DNA of 64,000 nucleotides from Solibacillus sp. FSL R7-0668 (GTDB taxonomy: Bacteria > Bacillota > Bacilli > Bacillales_A > Planococcaceae): the NCBI RefSeq assembly GCF_038006205.1, contig NZ_JBBOUU010000001.1, forward strand, positions 3,531,001 to 3,595,000, read 5' to 3'. The notes below the pieces were generated by a model, which worked only from the letters and a program-made list of their open reading frames with translations, was not told the DNA's origin and searched no databases. Made by a program: the position numbers and the translations under genes. Below, piece after piece: positions 8,348-16,833 of the stretch (position 1 is the first letter of the stretch; the number at the start of each line of letters is the position of its first letter).

Positions 8348-8580
8348 GTCCAATTACAACAACATTCTTTTTATCTTCCCATACTTCAAATTAAAGATGC
8401 CTTTCCTTTAATTTGAAGTATGCCCACGAAGGCAAAGCCTGAAGTGTTGTTAAGCTTTTAGGAGTTTTCCCTCCTGGGTAAACGGAGAAAAGCTTAACAA
8501 AAGGCTTGAAAATTCGGTTCTTATTCGCATGGCGACTCGCCAAACGTGTGATACATAATATCACCAAAATCTAATTGGAC
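8348..8580 (-). ncRNA. Retron msr-msd RNA with a1/a2 repeats
   Basis: On the minus strand the segment begins with a1 GTCCAATTA (8580-8572) and ends with its exact complement a2 TAATTGGAC (8356-8348). Between them lie: a GTGATA/TATCAC hairpin and a TGGCG/CGCCA hairpin (msr-like, about 8564-8525), a long hairpin AAGCCT..TGTTAAGCTTTT / AAAAGCTTAACA..AGGCTT (about 8505-8430), and a 17-bp perfect hairpin CATACTTCAAATTAAAG / its complement (about 8422-8381). The last one, or both long hairpins, should be the msd template. The first base of a1 is also the last base of the winged-helix gene's stop codon. Boundaries of the reverse-transcribed part are inferred. Confidence 0.88.
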
Positions 8581-8897
8581 TATTTTAAATCAAAATAATT
8601 ATCAGGTAAATAAACATCATAAACATTTAATTTACTTTCTAAAATGTATTCTTTTTGAGGGCTAATAAATAATTCTGCGTTTTTTCTTTTATGTTTTTTA
8701 TTATAATTCATTAATGCTTCATGTCCATTTTTCGTTAGTAATACATCATCTGAAATAAATTCAACATAACCCATCTCAATTATTTTCACCATCATCATAG
8801 CAACATCTGAATATTCATAACCTTGATTAACCAAATTATCAATATTCCCATTTTTCTTAATTAGTTGCATTAATAATATTATTTCATCATTTAACAT
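8580..8897 (-). CDS. Retron-associated winged-helix protein
   Basis: 105 residues. Residues about 1-65 read as a winged helix: EIILLMQLIKKNG, a recognition-like helix around SDVAMMMVKIIEMGYV, a wing with DDVLLTKNGHEAL, then a basic linker and a tail with no known domain. It sits 3 bases after the PRTase gene; its RBS AAGGTGAAAT contains that gene's stop. Its own stop overlaps the a1 repeat of the retron RNA. A small DNA-binding partner beside a PRTase is what I recall of type III retrons; it may tether or inhibit the effector through msDNA. Role inferred from context only. Confidence 0.75.
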   Translation of the reverse strand: MLNDEIILLMQLIKKNGNIDNLVNQGYEYSDVAMMMVKIIEMGYVEFISDDVLLTKNGHEALMNYNKKHKRKNAELFISPQKEYILESKLNVYDVYLPDNYFDLK

Positions 8898-8900
8898 ATT

Positions 8901-9761
8901 TCACCTTGGAAACGGAGCTTTCCTTCCTTTTCTTTCCTTCCAAAAGACAGGAAATGTGTTATTTGGTGTTCTAATTAAAGATATCAAAGCTTCAGAACCT
9001 TTAAAACCTAACTTTTCATTTTTATGTACTTTTATTTTACTTTCTATAGTGTTCATTAGCATTAATTTTTCTGAAAGTTCTTCTTCAGTATAATTATCAG
9101 TTATTCCTTTATTGAAAGTTAAATGAGTGTACAATAAAATATTTGATTCCCTTAGAAAATCTTCCCCTATTTGCAATGCAGCTATTGTAAGTATTACTAT
9201 CTTCTCTTTTCTTATTCCTTTGTCTATTAAAAATTTCACAGCACTTTCCGCTGTCTCACCTGTACCTATAAAATCATCCACTAGAATCAATAAACTATCT
9301 TCATCATTAATCTGATCGGATTCTATTTGTAATCCATCAACATAGATACTTTTTTTCTCTGCAAGTATTGGTGTATTACAAATAATGTTTCTGAGTAAAT
9401 ATTGTACAGTTGTAGAACTTTTACTCTTCCCAATATCTTCTGGTGCAATTAATGGTGCTATATAAATCTTATTTATTCCAATTAAATTTGTTGCATTTTC
9501 ATTTGCAAATTTACGCAATAAATTTTTTAAATACAGTATATAGTCATTCACTTCAATTCTTGTATATCTCTTAGTTAGCTCCAATACCAGTTCTTGCTGT
9601 TCTTCATTCAATTCTGCTATCATGGTACAAAATCTATTAAATGCGCTAAATTCATTTCCTCCATGCTCAATTTCCCACGAATTATTATTAAAGATTCTAA
9701 CTATTCTAGCGAAAACATGAGAAGGGATTTCATCATTTTTTTTTTGCAACATTACTTTCAC
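8901..9761 (-). CDS. Retron-associated phosphoribosyltransferase-fold protein (putative effector)
   Basis: 286 residues. The key motif is SLLILVDDFIGTGETAESAV (about 156-175): a hydrophobic strand, two acidic residues and a GTGET loop, the PRPP-binding signature of type I phosphoribosyltransferases, followed by a second strand (KIVILTIAAL). The N-terminal 100 residues are helical and match no housekeeping PRTase I know. First gene of the retron operon, so the likely toxic or nucleotide-modifying effector. GTG at 9761 or ATG at 9752 (better spacing to GAGTG) may be the start. Substrate unknown. Confidence 0.8.
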   Translation of the reverse strand: MKVMLQKKNDEIPSHVFARIVRIFNNNSWEIEHGGNEFSAFNRFCTMIAELNEEQQELVLELTKRYTRIEVNDYILYLKNLLRKFANENATNLIGINKIYIAPLIAPEDIGKSKSSTTVQYLLRNIICNTPILAEKKSIYVDGLQIESDQINDEDSLLILVDDFIGTGETAESAVKFLIDKGIRKEKIVILTIAALQIGEDFLRESNILLYTHLTFNKGITDNYTEEELSEKLMLMNTIESKIKVHKNEKLGFKGSEALISLIRTPNNTFPVFWKERKGRKAPFPR

Positions 9762-9881
9762 TCTTTATAATTTATTTATAAAAAATACATTTATCTCTTA
9801 TTATTGTAAAATAAAACAGAAATATAGTCATTAACTTTTTTATACAACTAAGAGTTGGTATCAAAATCGGTATCACCAAAC

Positions 9882-9951
9882 AAAAAAGCTCAGCAGAAAC
9901 CTTATCAAATAAGGCTCTACCAAGCTTTTTAGGGTGCTATTTAATCATTCC
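9882..9951 (-). terminator. guaA terminator and right copy of the direct repeat
   Basis: Past the guaA stop, AAAGCTTGG..CCTTAT..ATAAGG..AGCTTTTTTG folds into a two-part hairpin with a T-run, the guaA terminator. The same 70 bases, including the final guaA codons, are mirrored in diverged form at 7003-7071, which brackets the retron island. Confidence 0.7.
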
Positions 9952-11495
9952 CACTCGATCGTAGCAGGCGGTTTACTCGTAATATCATACAGCACGCGGT
10001 TCACGCCTTGTACTTCGTTAACTAAACGCACCGAGATTTTCTCAAGAACATCGTAAGGAATACGTGCCCAGTCGGATGTCATGCCGTCGATTGATGTGAC
10101 GCCGCGAATACCGATTGCATAGTCGTATGTGCGGCCATCGCCCATTACGCCTACTGAACGGATGTCTGGTAGTACACAGAAGTATTGCCAAATGTCGCGT
10201 TCAAGTCCTGCTAATTTGATTTCTTCACGTAGGATGAAGTCAGCTTCGCGCACGATTTCTAACTTTTCTTCTGTTACTTCGCCAAGTACGCGGATACCTA
10301 AGCCCGGTCCTGGGAATGGTTGACGCCATACTACCGCTTCTGGAAGACCTAATTCTAAACCTAAAGCACGCACTTCGTCTTTGAATAATGTATTTAATGG
10401 CTCGATTAACTCAAACTTCATGTCCTCCGGTAATCCGCCTACATTATGGTGAGATTTGATTGTTTGCGCAGTTGCTGTACCTGACTCGATAATGTCCGTG
10501 TAAAGCGTGCCTTGCGCTAAGAAGTCCATGTTTTCAAGCTTTGCTGATTCTTCATCAAATACGTAAATGAATTCGTTACCGATGATTTTACGTTTTTGCT
10601 CTGGATCCGAAACACCTTTTAACTTGTTCATGAAACGTTCACGGGCATCAATTTTGATTACTTTCATATCGAAATCTTCCGTGAATGTTTTCATTACTTG
10701 CTCTACTTCGCCTTTACGGTTTAAGTTATGATCCACAAACATACATGTTAATTGGTCACCGATTGCTTTATGAATTAAGACCGCAACGACTGAGGAGTCA
10801 ACTCCGCCTGATAATGCACAAAGAACTTGCTTGTCGCCTACTTGCTCGCGGATTTTTGCGATTTCGATGTCGATGAAGTTCGCCATTGACCAGTCGCCTT
10901 TAGCATTACAAACATTGAATACAAAGTTTTTCAACAAGTCATTGCCGTAGACAGAGTGACGTACTTCTGGGTGGAATTGTACAGCATACAGTTTACGCTC
11001 AACATTTGCCATTGCAGCGATTGGGCAGGCTGGACTCGTTGCGATGACTTCAAAGCCTTGTGGAACAGCTGTTACATGATCACCATGGCTCATCCAAACA
11101 ACTTGGTTTTTCGGTAAATCGCCGAATAATAGGTTTTCCGTCGTTACATCAATTTCCGCTTTACCATATTCACGCGTTTCCGCACCTTCTACTTTACCAC
11201 CTTGTGTATGCGCCATTAGCTGCATACCATAGCAAATGCCTAGAATCGGTAAACCTAATTCAAAAATCGCCGGATCTACCTTGAATGCAGATTCATCATA
11301 AACAGAGTTTGGACCACCTGAAAATACGATCCCTACAGCGTTCATACCTTTAATGTCCTCAGCCGTAATTGTATGCGGGTGTAATTCAGAGAACACACCA
11401 AATTCACGGATACGACGCGTAATTAATTGGTTGAACTGACTTCCGAAGTCAAGAACGACAATCTTTTCTTGCTCTTTTAATAAAGGAGTTGACAC
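9945..11495 (-). CDS. guaA: GMP synthase (glutamine-hydrolysing)
   Basis: 516 residues; converts XMP to GMP with ATP and glutamine, last step of guanine nucleotide synthesis, in the cytosol. N-terminal class I glutaminase with the full triad (Cys88 in GICYGM, His175 and Glu177 in FHPEV), then the PP-loop ATPase SGGVDSS (229-235) and the C-terminal dimerisation domain with [12 protein letters not shown] and the KPPATIEWE end. Start is GTG at 11495, with AGAGGTG 8 bases upstream. A purine riboswitch and terminator lie in the leader. A glutaminase-deficient paralogue is the next gene upstream. The 3' end appears to have served as an insertion site. Confidence 0.98.
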   Translation of the reverse strand: MSTPLLKEQEKIVVLDFGSQFNQLITRRIREFGVFSELHPHTITAEDIKGMNAVGIVFSGGPNSVYDESAFKVDPAIFELGLPILGICYGMQLMAHTQGGKVEGAETREYGKAEIDVTTENLLFGDLPKNQVVWMSHGDHVTAVPQGFEVIATSPACPIAAMANVERKLYAVQFHPEVRHSVYGNDLLKNFVFNVCNAKGDWSMANFIDIEIAKIREQVGDKQVLCALSGGVDSSVVAVLIHKAIGDQLTCMFVDHNLNRKGEVEQVMKTFTEDFDMKVIKIDARERFMNKLKGVSDPEQKRKIIGNEFIYVFDEESAKLENMDFLAQGTLYTDIIESGTATAQTIKSHHNVGGLPEDMKFELIEPLNTLFKDEVRALGLELGLPEAVVWRQPFPGPGLGIRVLGEVTEEKLEIVREADFILREEIKLAGLERDIWQYFCVLPDIRSVGVMGDGRTYDYAIGIRGVTSIDGMTSDWARIPYDVLEKISVRLVNEVQGVNRVLYDITSKPPATIEWE

Positions 11496-11537
11496 AATTT
11501 TTCACCTCTTCAAAATGTATTGCGGCCTATAATCAAG

Positions 11538-11699
11538 AAAAACGCGTAAGAAACGAAATTTCTACGCGTTCATATTTCAGCTCTTCTGCCGATAGATACA
11601 GCTATCCCGTCAAAGAAATAGTGCAACTACCGTCATAGATAAGTTATTTAAGGTAACTTAGTAGAAACATCTGGACCTTATCTCCAGACTTATATGAAG
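11538..11699 (-). promoter_or_regulatory. Purine riboswitch with terminator (guaA leader)
   Basis: Aptamer about 11632-11699, minus strand: CATATAAG, TCTGG-AGATAAGGT-CCAGA, GTTTCTAC, CCTTAAAT and a closing CTATGA. The specificity base in the CTATG element is C, pointing to guanine. Loop L2 reads GATAAGG where GATATGG is common, and L3 reads CCTTAAA. The terminator is AACGCGTA-GAAA paired with TTTC-TTACGCGTT (11570-11541) plus T5, ending shortly before the guaA RBS. High guanine should stop guaA transcription. Confidence 0.85.
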
Positions 11700-11719
11700 G
11701 CACACTTTTTATTTTTTAA

Positions 11720-11748
11720 ATTTTACTCTTTACAAAAAGCAAAATCAA
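11720..11748 (-). promoter_or_regulatory. Probable sigma-A promoter of guaA
   Basis: TTGATT (11748-11743) and TAAAAT (11725-11720) with 17 bases between, about 20 bases before the aptamer. It lets guaA be expressed apart from the operon upstream. Confidence 0.55.
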
Positions 11749-11802
11749 CAGCTAGCATAATTGATTTAATATTCTTTTTTTTAAGCGAAAATATACAACG
11801 AT

Positions 11803-11843
11803 TAAAAAACGTGTCCGAAAATTTTTTTCGAGACACGTTTTTT
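11803..11843. terminator. Bidirectional intrinsic terminator
   Basis: AAAAAACGTGTC..GAAAA pairs with TTTTC..GACACGTTTTTT, with A- and T-runs on either side. It isolates guaA from the operon upstream. Confidence 0.8.
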
Positions 11844-11869
11844 ATAAAAGCTTCCTTACATGGTGATGT

Positions 11870-12046
11870 GATTTTTTAATTTAGCCTCTGCCGCTAAATT
11901 AAGAGATGTGGCTTTCGCCGCAAACATCAACTTCGCTGTCGCGAAAAATTTCTCCGGTGCAGTCGCTCCTCGAAATTTGGCGAGCTTGCACCTTTCACTT
12001 CGTTTTCGGCGCTAAAAGATGTGCGGCTGTCGCTTTGCTTTCGCCG
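11870..12046. other. Hairpin-rich intergenic segment
   Basis: A series of small inverted repeats: TAATTTAGC/GCTAAATTA, GATGT/ACATC enclosing a GGC..GCC stem, GTGCA/TGCAC, and TGCGG/CCGCA. Two units share GATGTG...GCTTTCGCCGCAAA. Richer in G+C than its surroundings. No known RNA family recognised and no reading frame of note. Confidence 0.4.
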
Positions 12047-12084
12047 CAAAATAATTTCGCTCCTTAACGGAGAGCGAAATTATT
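12047..12084 (-). terminator. Hairpin after the guaA paralogue
   Basis: AATAATTTCGCTC pairs with GAGCGAAATTATT, starting at the stop codon of the paralogue; the T-run after it is short (TTTTG). Confidence 0.6.
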
Positions 12085-13389
12085 TCACTCCCACTCAATC
12101 GTCCCGCCTGGTTTTGGTGATAAATCGTAGCACACGCGGTTGACGTGTTTGACTTCATTAATAATACGGTCTGTAATTTTTAATAAAATCGGCCATTCAA
12201 TTTGTTCGATTGTTGCCGTCATTGCGTCAATTGTATTGACCGCGCGAATGATTACTGGGTACTCATACGTACGCTCGTTGTTGCGCACACCTACTGATTT
12301 GAAGTTTGGTACAACTGTGAAGTACTGCCATACCTTTTGATCTAAGCCTGCAAGTGCAAATTCTTCACGTAAAATCGCATCGGATTCACGAACTGCTTCT
12401 AGACGGTCTGGCTCGATTTCGCCTAACACACGTACCCCTAAGCCTGGGCCTGGGAATGGTTGGCGGTACACCATATCATGAGGTAATCCTAGCTCAACAC
12501 CACATGCACGTACTTCATCTTTGAATAATTGGAATAATGGTTCTACTAATTCAAATTGTAAGTCCTCTGGTAAGCCACCTACATTGTGATGTGACTTTAC
12601 CACTTTATGTGTTTTCGTACCGGATTCCACGATATCCGGATAAATTGTTCCTTGTGCTAAGAAATCAATGCCCTCTAACTTACGCGCTTCTTCTTCAAAG
12701 ACACGGATAAATTCATTCCCGATAATTTTACGCTTTTCTTCTGGCTCGCCTACACCTTTTAGCTTACCTAAGAAGCGCTCACTTGCATCTACGTAAATAA
12801 GATTTTCTTCAAGGTCTTTTTCGAACATTTCGATTACACCTTCAGATTCATTTTTACGCATTAAGCCGTGATTCACGTGTACGCACACTAATTGTTTGCC
12901 GATTGCTTTAATTAATAATGCCGCTACAACTGAAGAATCGACACCGCCTGAAAGCGCTAAAAGCACCTTTTTATCCCCAACTTGTTGGCGAACTAAGGCA
13001 ACTTGATCTTCAATGAAGTTTTTCATATTCCAGTTTGCTTCTGCCTTACATGTATTGAAAACAAAGTCCTTTAAAAAGGCTTTCGTTTCTTCTTCGTTTG
13101 GCCATTTATCTAATGTTTGAGATGCTTGAGTAGATGGGTGCTCTACGCTAATAACAGGAATGTTTAACTTATAAATTTCATCTAATACGTCGATTGCTTC
13201 ACCATCAACGATATTATTGACACCGCCATTTAAAATAATCCCTTTTACCGTTTTTAAATCTTGGATATTTTGTGCGGTAATATCATGTGGATGAATCTCA
13301 CTATATACACCTAATTCACGTATCCAACGAGCTATCGTTGTATTTTCACTGCTACCTAAATCTAATACTAAAATATTATCCTGTTTCAA
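12085..13389 (-). CDS. GMP synthase paralogue without a functional glutaminase domain
   Basis: 434 residues. The ATPase part is intact (SGGVDSS 147-153, [25 protein letters not shown]-terminal GGTIEWE) and closely follows GuaA. The N-terminal glutaminase is cut: about 80 residues are gone between GuaA positions 92 and 178, the catalytic Cys is replaced (PVISVEHPS where GuaA has PILGICYGM), and the His-Glu pair is deleted. It could only use free ammonia, or a partner's glutaminase, or do another job. TTG start with AGGAGG about 10 bases before. It follows the transglutaminase gene and precedes guaA. A well-kept frame argues against a dead copy. Confidence 0.85.
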   Translation of the reverse strand: MKQDNILVLDLGSSENTTIARWIRELGVYSEIHPHDITAQNIQDLKTVKGIILNGGVNNIVDGEAIDVLDEIYKLNIPVISVEHPSTQASQTLDKWPNEEETKAFLKDFVFNTCKAEANWNMKNFIEDQVALVRQQVGDKKVLLALSGGVDSSVVAALLIKAIGKQLVCVHVNHGLMRKNESEGVIEMFEKDLEENLIYVDASERFLGKLKGVGEPEEKRKIIGNEFIRVFEEEARKLEGIDFLAQGTIYPDIVESGTKTHKVVKSHHNVGGLPEDLQFELVEPLFQLFKDEVRACGVELGLPHDMVYRQPFPGPGLGVRVLGEIEPDRLEAVRESDAILREEFALAGLDQKVWQYFTVVPNFKSVGVRNNERTYEYPVIIRAVNTIDAMTATIEQIEWPILLKITDRIINEVKHVNRVCYDLSPKPGGTIEWE

Positions 13390-13513
13390 CCTGATACAAC
13401 CTCCTCTTAATGCTATTCATTCTACCCTGTTTCTTTTATTTTACCAAATGTTTTTTACACTTTGTCTTTTAACAATGAGCCGATTGCGCCTGTTACATCC
13501 TATATAATTCCAA

Positions 13514-15658
13514 TCAATTACTCGTACGATGGATTAAATATTCCCAGCTTTCTTTCACTTCTGCGGTATGAAGATTATCGGTATTGCCTGCATAAATATA
13601 TTGCTCATAGACTGACGTTAGCTCACTCATCTTTGTCGTTTCAAGGGCACGGTCTACACGAATGGCGAAGTTTTGCAGTGTCTCATGCGTCCCCCGTTTC
13701 AAGTAGATGCGTTCAAGCTGCTTTAATAAAACAAAGTACGCATCCTCAAATTGATCCGGATGATCTAACTTCGAACGGTTCATTTTCACCGCCAGTTTTG
13801 GCTGCCATTTTCCGCGCTTCCGCCATACAATCACCGCGCCAATAAGTAGCACTGCTGCGACTACATAGAGTACCCATTTATATTTTGCAAAATCAATCGC
13901 TAATTTTTTGCTTCCTCCAGCCGTTGCTTCTTGTTTTTCTGGCTGAGGACGCTCAACTTCTGGTGTTTCTGGTTCTGGTAATTGCTCTTCGCCCGGTGCC
14001 ATTTCGACATCATAGTCAATGTTCATCGGATTACTAAAGCCAATTGTCGGCTCAAATGGCATCCAACCAATGCCATCAATATAAGCCTCTACCCATGAGT
14101 GGGCATCATTATTTGTCACGCTGTATGTCGTCATGCCATCACTTGACGCTACTCGTTCACCACTTGCAAAGCCTTTTACCCATCGTGCTTGAATGCCCAC
14201 TGAACGTAGCATTACAACCATCGATGTCGAGAAGTTATCACAGTAGCCTAGCTTCGTTTCGAATAAAAATTGATCGACATAATCCTCATCCTCTGCTGGC
14301 TGTGCTACATTCCTTGTCTCATATTGGAAACCGTTTCGAGCAAAATAATTTTCAATCGCGCGCGCCTTATCATACACGCTTTCATAGCCATCTGTTATTT
14401 CATGCGCCAAATCACTGACACGCTGCGGTAGCTGTTCAGGCAGTTGCAAATAACGCGGATCCGATTCAGTCGAGGTTACCGTTTCCTTCAATTCCGTATA
14501 GCTATATTCAGGCTGTTGGAACGTAATTTCATAATTCGTTGGCTTTACAATTTCATCATCTAACGTAAGATGCATTTTTTCGTTTGCATAATTAAATGAA
14601 AAATAGTCTGCCACCTCATCTGTTTGATACGTTGTAGTTCCATATGCTTGTAGCAAAAAATTATAATCCCCAACTGTATTTACTTGCACAAGCTGTGGCT
14701 CTACATTTCCTGGCGTAATCGAAAAGTTGATGGGCTCTGAAAACCTTACGTACTCAGTAAAATTTTGCTCACTCGTATGAAGCCAGCCCTTTGACGTATA
14801 ATAATCCTTTGTTTCTACACGCCAATATTGACGAATCGGTGTTTCAATTTCATAGACAACCGTATCATCACCGACAAATGGACCACCTAAACTTTCATCA
14901 TTATCCCCATAGCCCACTGTTGCGACTGAACCACTAGAGGATGAATCCCCTAACCCAACCATCCCCTTCATATAAGGAACCGGATCTGGCCATTGCGGCT
15001 CGGCTTTCGGGATAACCGCTGCCACCACCCCTGCAATTGTGACAAATAAAATAATCGGTGTCGCAAATAATAGATAGCTCGTCCAATCCTTTTGCATATT
15101 GGCCGATTGCATTAACCGTTTGATAAATAGAAGGGATGTTAGCACAAGCCCCAAAAGCATGACTTTAATAATTGCCATGGTGCCATCATATTCCGTAAAT
15201 GTATCCAACGTCCCTATGAAGAACACCGTCAGCACAAGGAAATAGTAAACGGTATGGCGCACGCTCACCCAATGCTGAATTAAATAAATGAGCATCCAAA
15301 TTAAAATGAAGAACAGGCTCGTTCGAAATGGGTCACTCACTAATACCCATTCCCCTTTTAGCAAAACATCGACATTATAGCGCAACTCATTTGATAAAAA
15401 CTGCATGCCCGTCCATTCACCTTTGTTATAAACACTTACAATGAACCATGAAATATAAAGTATTTTCAATGGCCATGAAAGGAGTATCGGTAAACTAAAG
15501 ACACCAATCGTTAAGCAAAGTGCCATAAACAATAGAAATTGCATGAAATAGCCTGTATTTGTAAGTTGCATAATTGGCACGAGCCATTCACGCAAAATTA
15601 GAAAAATAATCAGGTAGAAAACAGCTAGTTCTATTTTTTCGGATGCGCTTCGTTTCAT
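13514..15658 (-). CDS. Membrane transglutaminase-like protein (TgpA/YebA family)
   Basis: 714 residues: five or six N-terminal membrane helices (1-210), a large outside part with the transglutaminase-like core (LGYCDNFSTSMVVMLRSVGIQARWVKGF, Cys; NDAHSWVEAYIDGIGWMPFEPT, His and Asp region), a Pro/Glu-rich linker, one more helix near 590 and a cytosolic C-terminal DUF4129-like segment. Corresponds to B. subtilis YebA. Its start overlaps the DUF58 gene by 4 bases. Such proteins are found with MoxR and DUF58 partners; the substrate is not known. Confidence 0.88.
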   Translation of the reverse strand: MKRSASEKIELAVFYLIIFLILREWLVPIMQLTNTGYFMQFLLFMALCLTIGVFSLPILLSWPLKILYISWFIVSVYNKGEWTGMQFLSNELRYNVDVLLKGEWVLVSDPFRTSLFFILIWMLIYLIQHWVSVRHTVYYFLVLTVFFIGTLDTFTEYDGTMAIIKVMLLGLVLTSLLFIKRLMQSANMQKDWTSYLLFATPIILFVTIAGVVAAVIPKAEPQWPDPVPYMKGMVGLGDSSSSGSVATVGYGDNDESLGGPFVGDDTVVYEIETPIRQYWRVETKDYYTSKGWLHTSEQNFTEYVRFSEPINFSITPGNVEPQLVQVNTVGDYNFLLQAYGTTTYQTDEVADYFSFNYANEKMHLTLDDEIVKPTNYEITFQQPEYSYTELKETVTSTESDPRYLQLPEQLPQRVSDLAHEITDGYESVYDKARAIENYFARNGFQYETRNVAQPAEDEDYVDQFLFETKLGYCDNFSTSMVVMLRSVGIQARWVKGFASGERVASSDGMTTYSVTNNDAHSWVEAYIDGIGWMPFEPTIGFSNPMNIDYDVEMAPGEEQLPEPETPEVERPQPEKQEATAGGSKKLAIDFAKYKWVLYVVAAVLLIGAVIVWRKRGKWQPKLAVKMNRSKLDHPDQFEDAYFVLLKQLERIYLKRGTHETLQNFAIRVDRALETTKMSELTSVYEQYIYAGNTDNLHTAEVKESWEYLIHRTSN

Positions 15659-16833
15659 AGCGATTCCACCTCCGATTGCAGCTGTGCTGGCTCTTTAATA
15701 ATATGCACTTCATTTTGATTTTTTAAATGCACAGGCTCTGCTTCATTATTGACAACAAAGCACACAATTTTACCCATGCTTTTCGTGCTCGCATTGAGTG
15801 CTTCTTGTAGCTCTGGTAGCCATTCCCCTGTAATGATGATAACAACCGAGCGACTCATTACTTTTTGCTCTTCAAATAATAAACGCTCTACACCAAACTC
15901 CGCATCTGCCTGCACGGTCACAAAATGCTGCATAATCTTTTTGAATTGACTATCCGTTTTAATAACTGGCGCAAAATAACGATCTGTCCCCACACTCAAA
16001 AACGAGACATCTCCACGCGCCTTCATCGTTTTCTGAATATAAGATGCGGCAAATTCCACCACTTGCTCAAAGTTCTTTTGGACAGCGCGGTCTATTAACA
16101 CAAAGGTATTTTGCGCATTGCGATCCTCGAATTCCTTTGTTCGCAGCTCTCCATTTTTAGCAAATGATTTCCAATGAATCCACGAAAAGCGATCGCCCGG
16201 CACGTACTCACGCACACCGGTTGCCATTGTCGTATCTTTAATAAGCGAAAAGCGGGTTTGGCTCGCCCCTTGGTCATACTGCATCGTAATTTGTTCGGTT
16301 TTGACATCATAAATTTTCGGATACACTAAAAAAAGCTGCGGATGCTCGATAACGACTTGGCGAACCGTCCAGCCGAAAAAGTCGGTACACATCACTTCAA
16401 TACCTTTGAAATGATGCTCTCCACGCCTTAAATCGCGCAATTCATAGGTCCATTCGAACTCCTTTTTCCAACCAACTAAAAACAGCTTCGTCGCATTGCC
16501 ATTTAACTCCTCATAAAAGTCGGCATCCATCGCGGTTTCTCGTGCTGTCATAAAGACAAGCGGAAACCAGCTTTTGTTGTGAAAACGTACAGTTACTTCT
16601 ATTGTATCGCCACGTTCTACCGCTTCTTTCGATAATGTTCGCGACACTTGCTGTATGCGAATCGGTACAATTGCTAGCAAAATCGAGTAAATGGAAAATG
16701 GCAATATTGTAAAAAATACAAACCAACTCACAAACCCACCTTGGAACATTGCGTAACAATATGTAATGATTAAAAGCGCAATTACGGTTAACAGCCTACC
16801 TCCGTGCTGAAAGAAGTATCGGATTTTTTTCAT
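15655..16833 (-). CDS. DUF58 protein (YeaD family)
   Basis: 392 residues with two N-terminal membrane helices and a VWA-like DUF58 domain. The conserved DUF58 stretch is seen at GVREYVPGDRFSWIHWKSFAKNGELRTKEFE. Middle gene of a three-gene operon with 4-base overlaps on both sides (MoxR before, transglutaminase after), the usual arrangement of this system. Likely couples the MoxR ATPase to a membrane or envelope client; precise function not known. Confidence 0.88.
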   Translation of the reverse strand: MKKIRYFFQHGGRLLTVIALLIITYCYAMFQGGFVSWFVFFTILPFSIYSILLAIVPIRIQQVSRTLSKEAVERGDTIEVTVRFHNKSWFPLVFMTARETAMDADFYEELNGNATKLFLVGWKKEFEWTYELRDLRRGEHHFKGIEVMCTDFFGWTVRQVVIEHPQLFLVYPKIYDVKTEQITMQYDQGASQTRFSLIKDTTMATGVREYVPGDRFSWIHWKSFAKNGELRTKEFEDRNAQNTFVLIDRAVQKNFEQVVEFAASYIQKTMKARGDVSFLSVGTDRYFAPVIKTDSQFKKIMQHFVTVQADAEFGVERLLFEEQKVMSRSVVIIITGEWLPELQEALNASTKSMGKIVCFVVNNEAEPVHLKNQNEVHIIKEPAQLQSEVESL

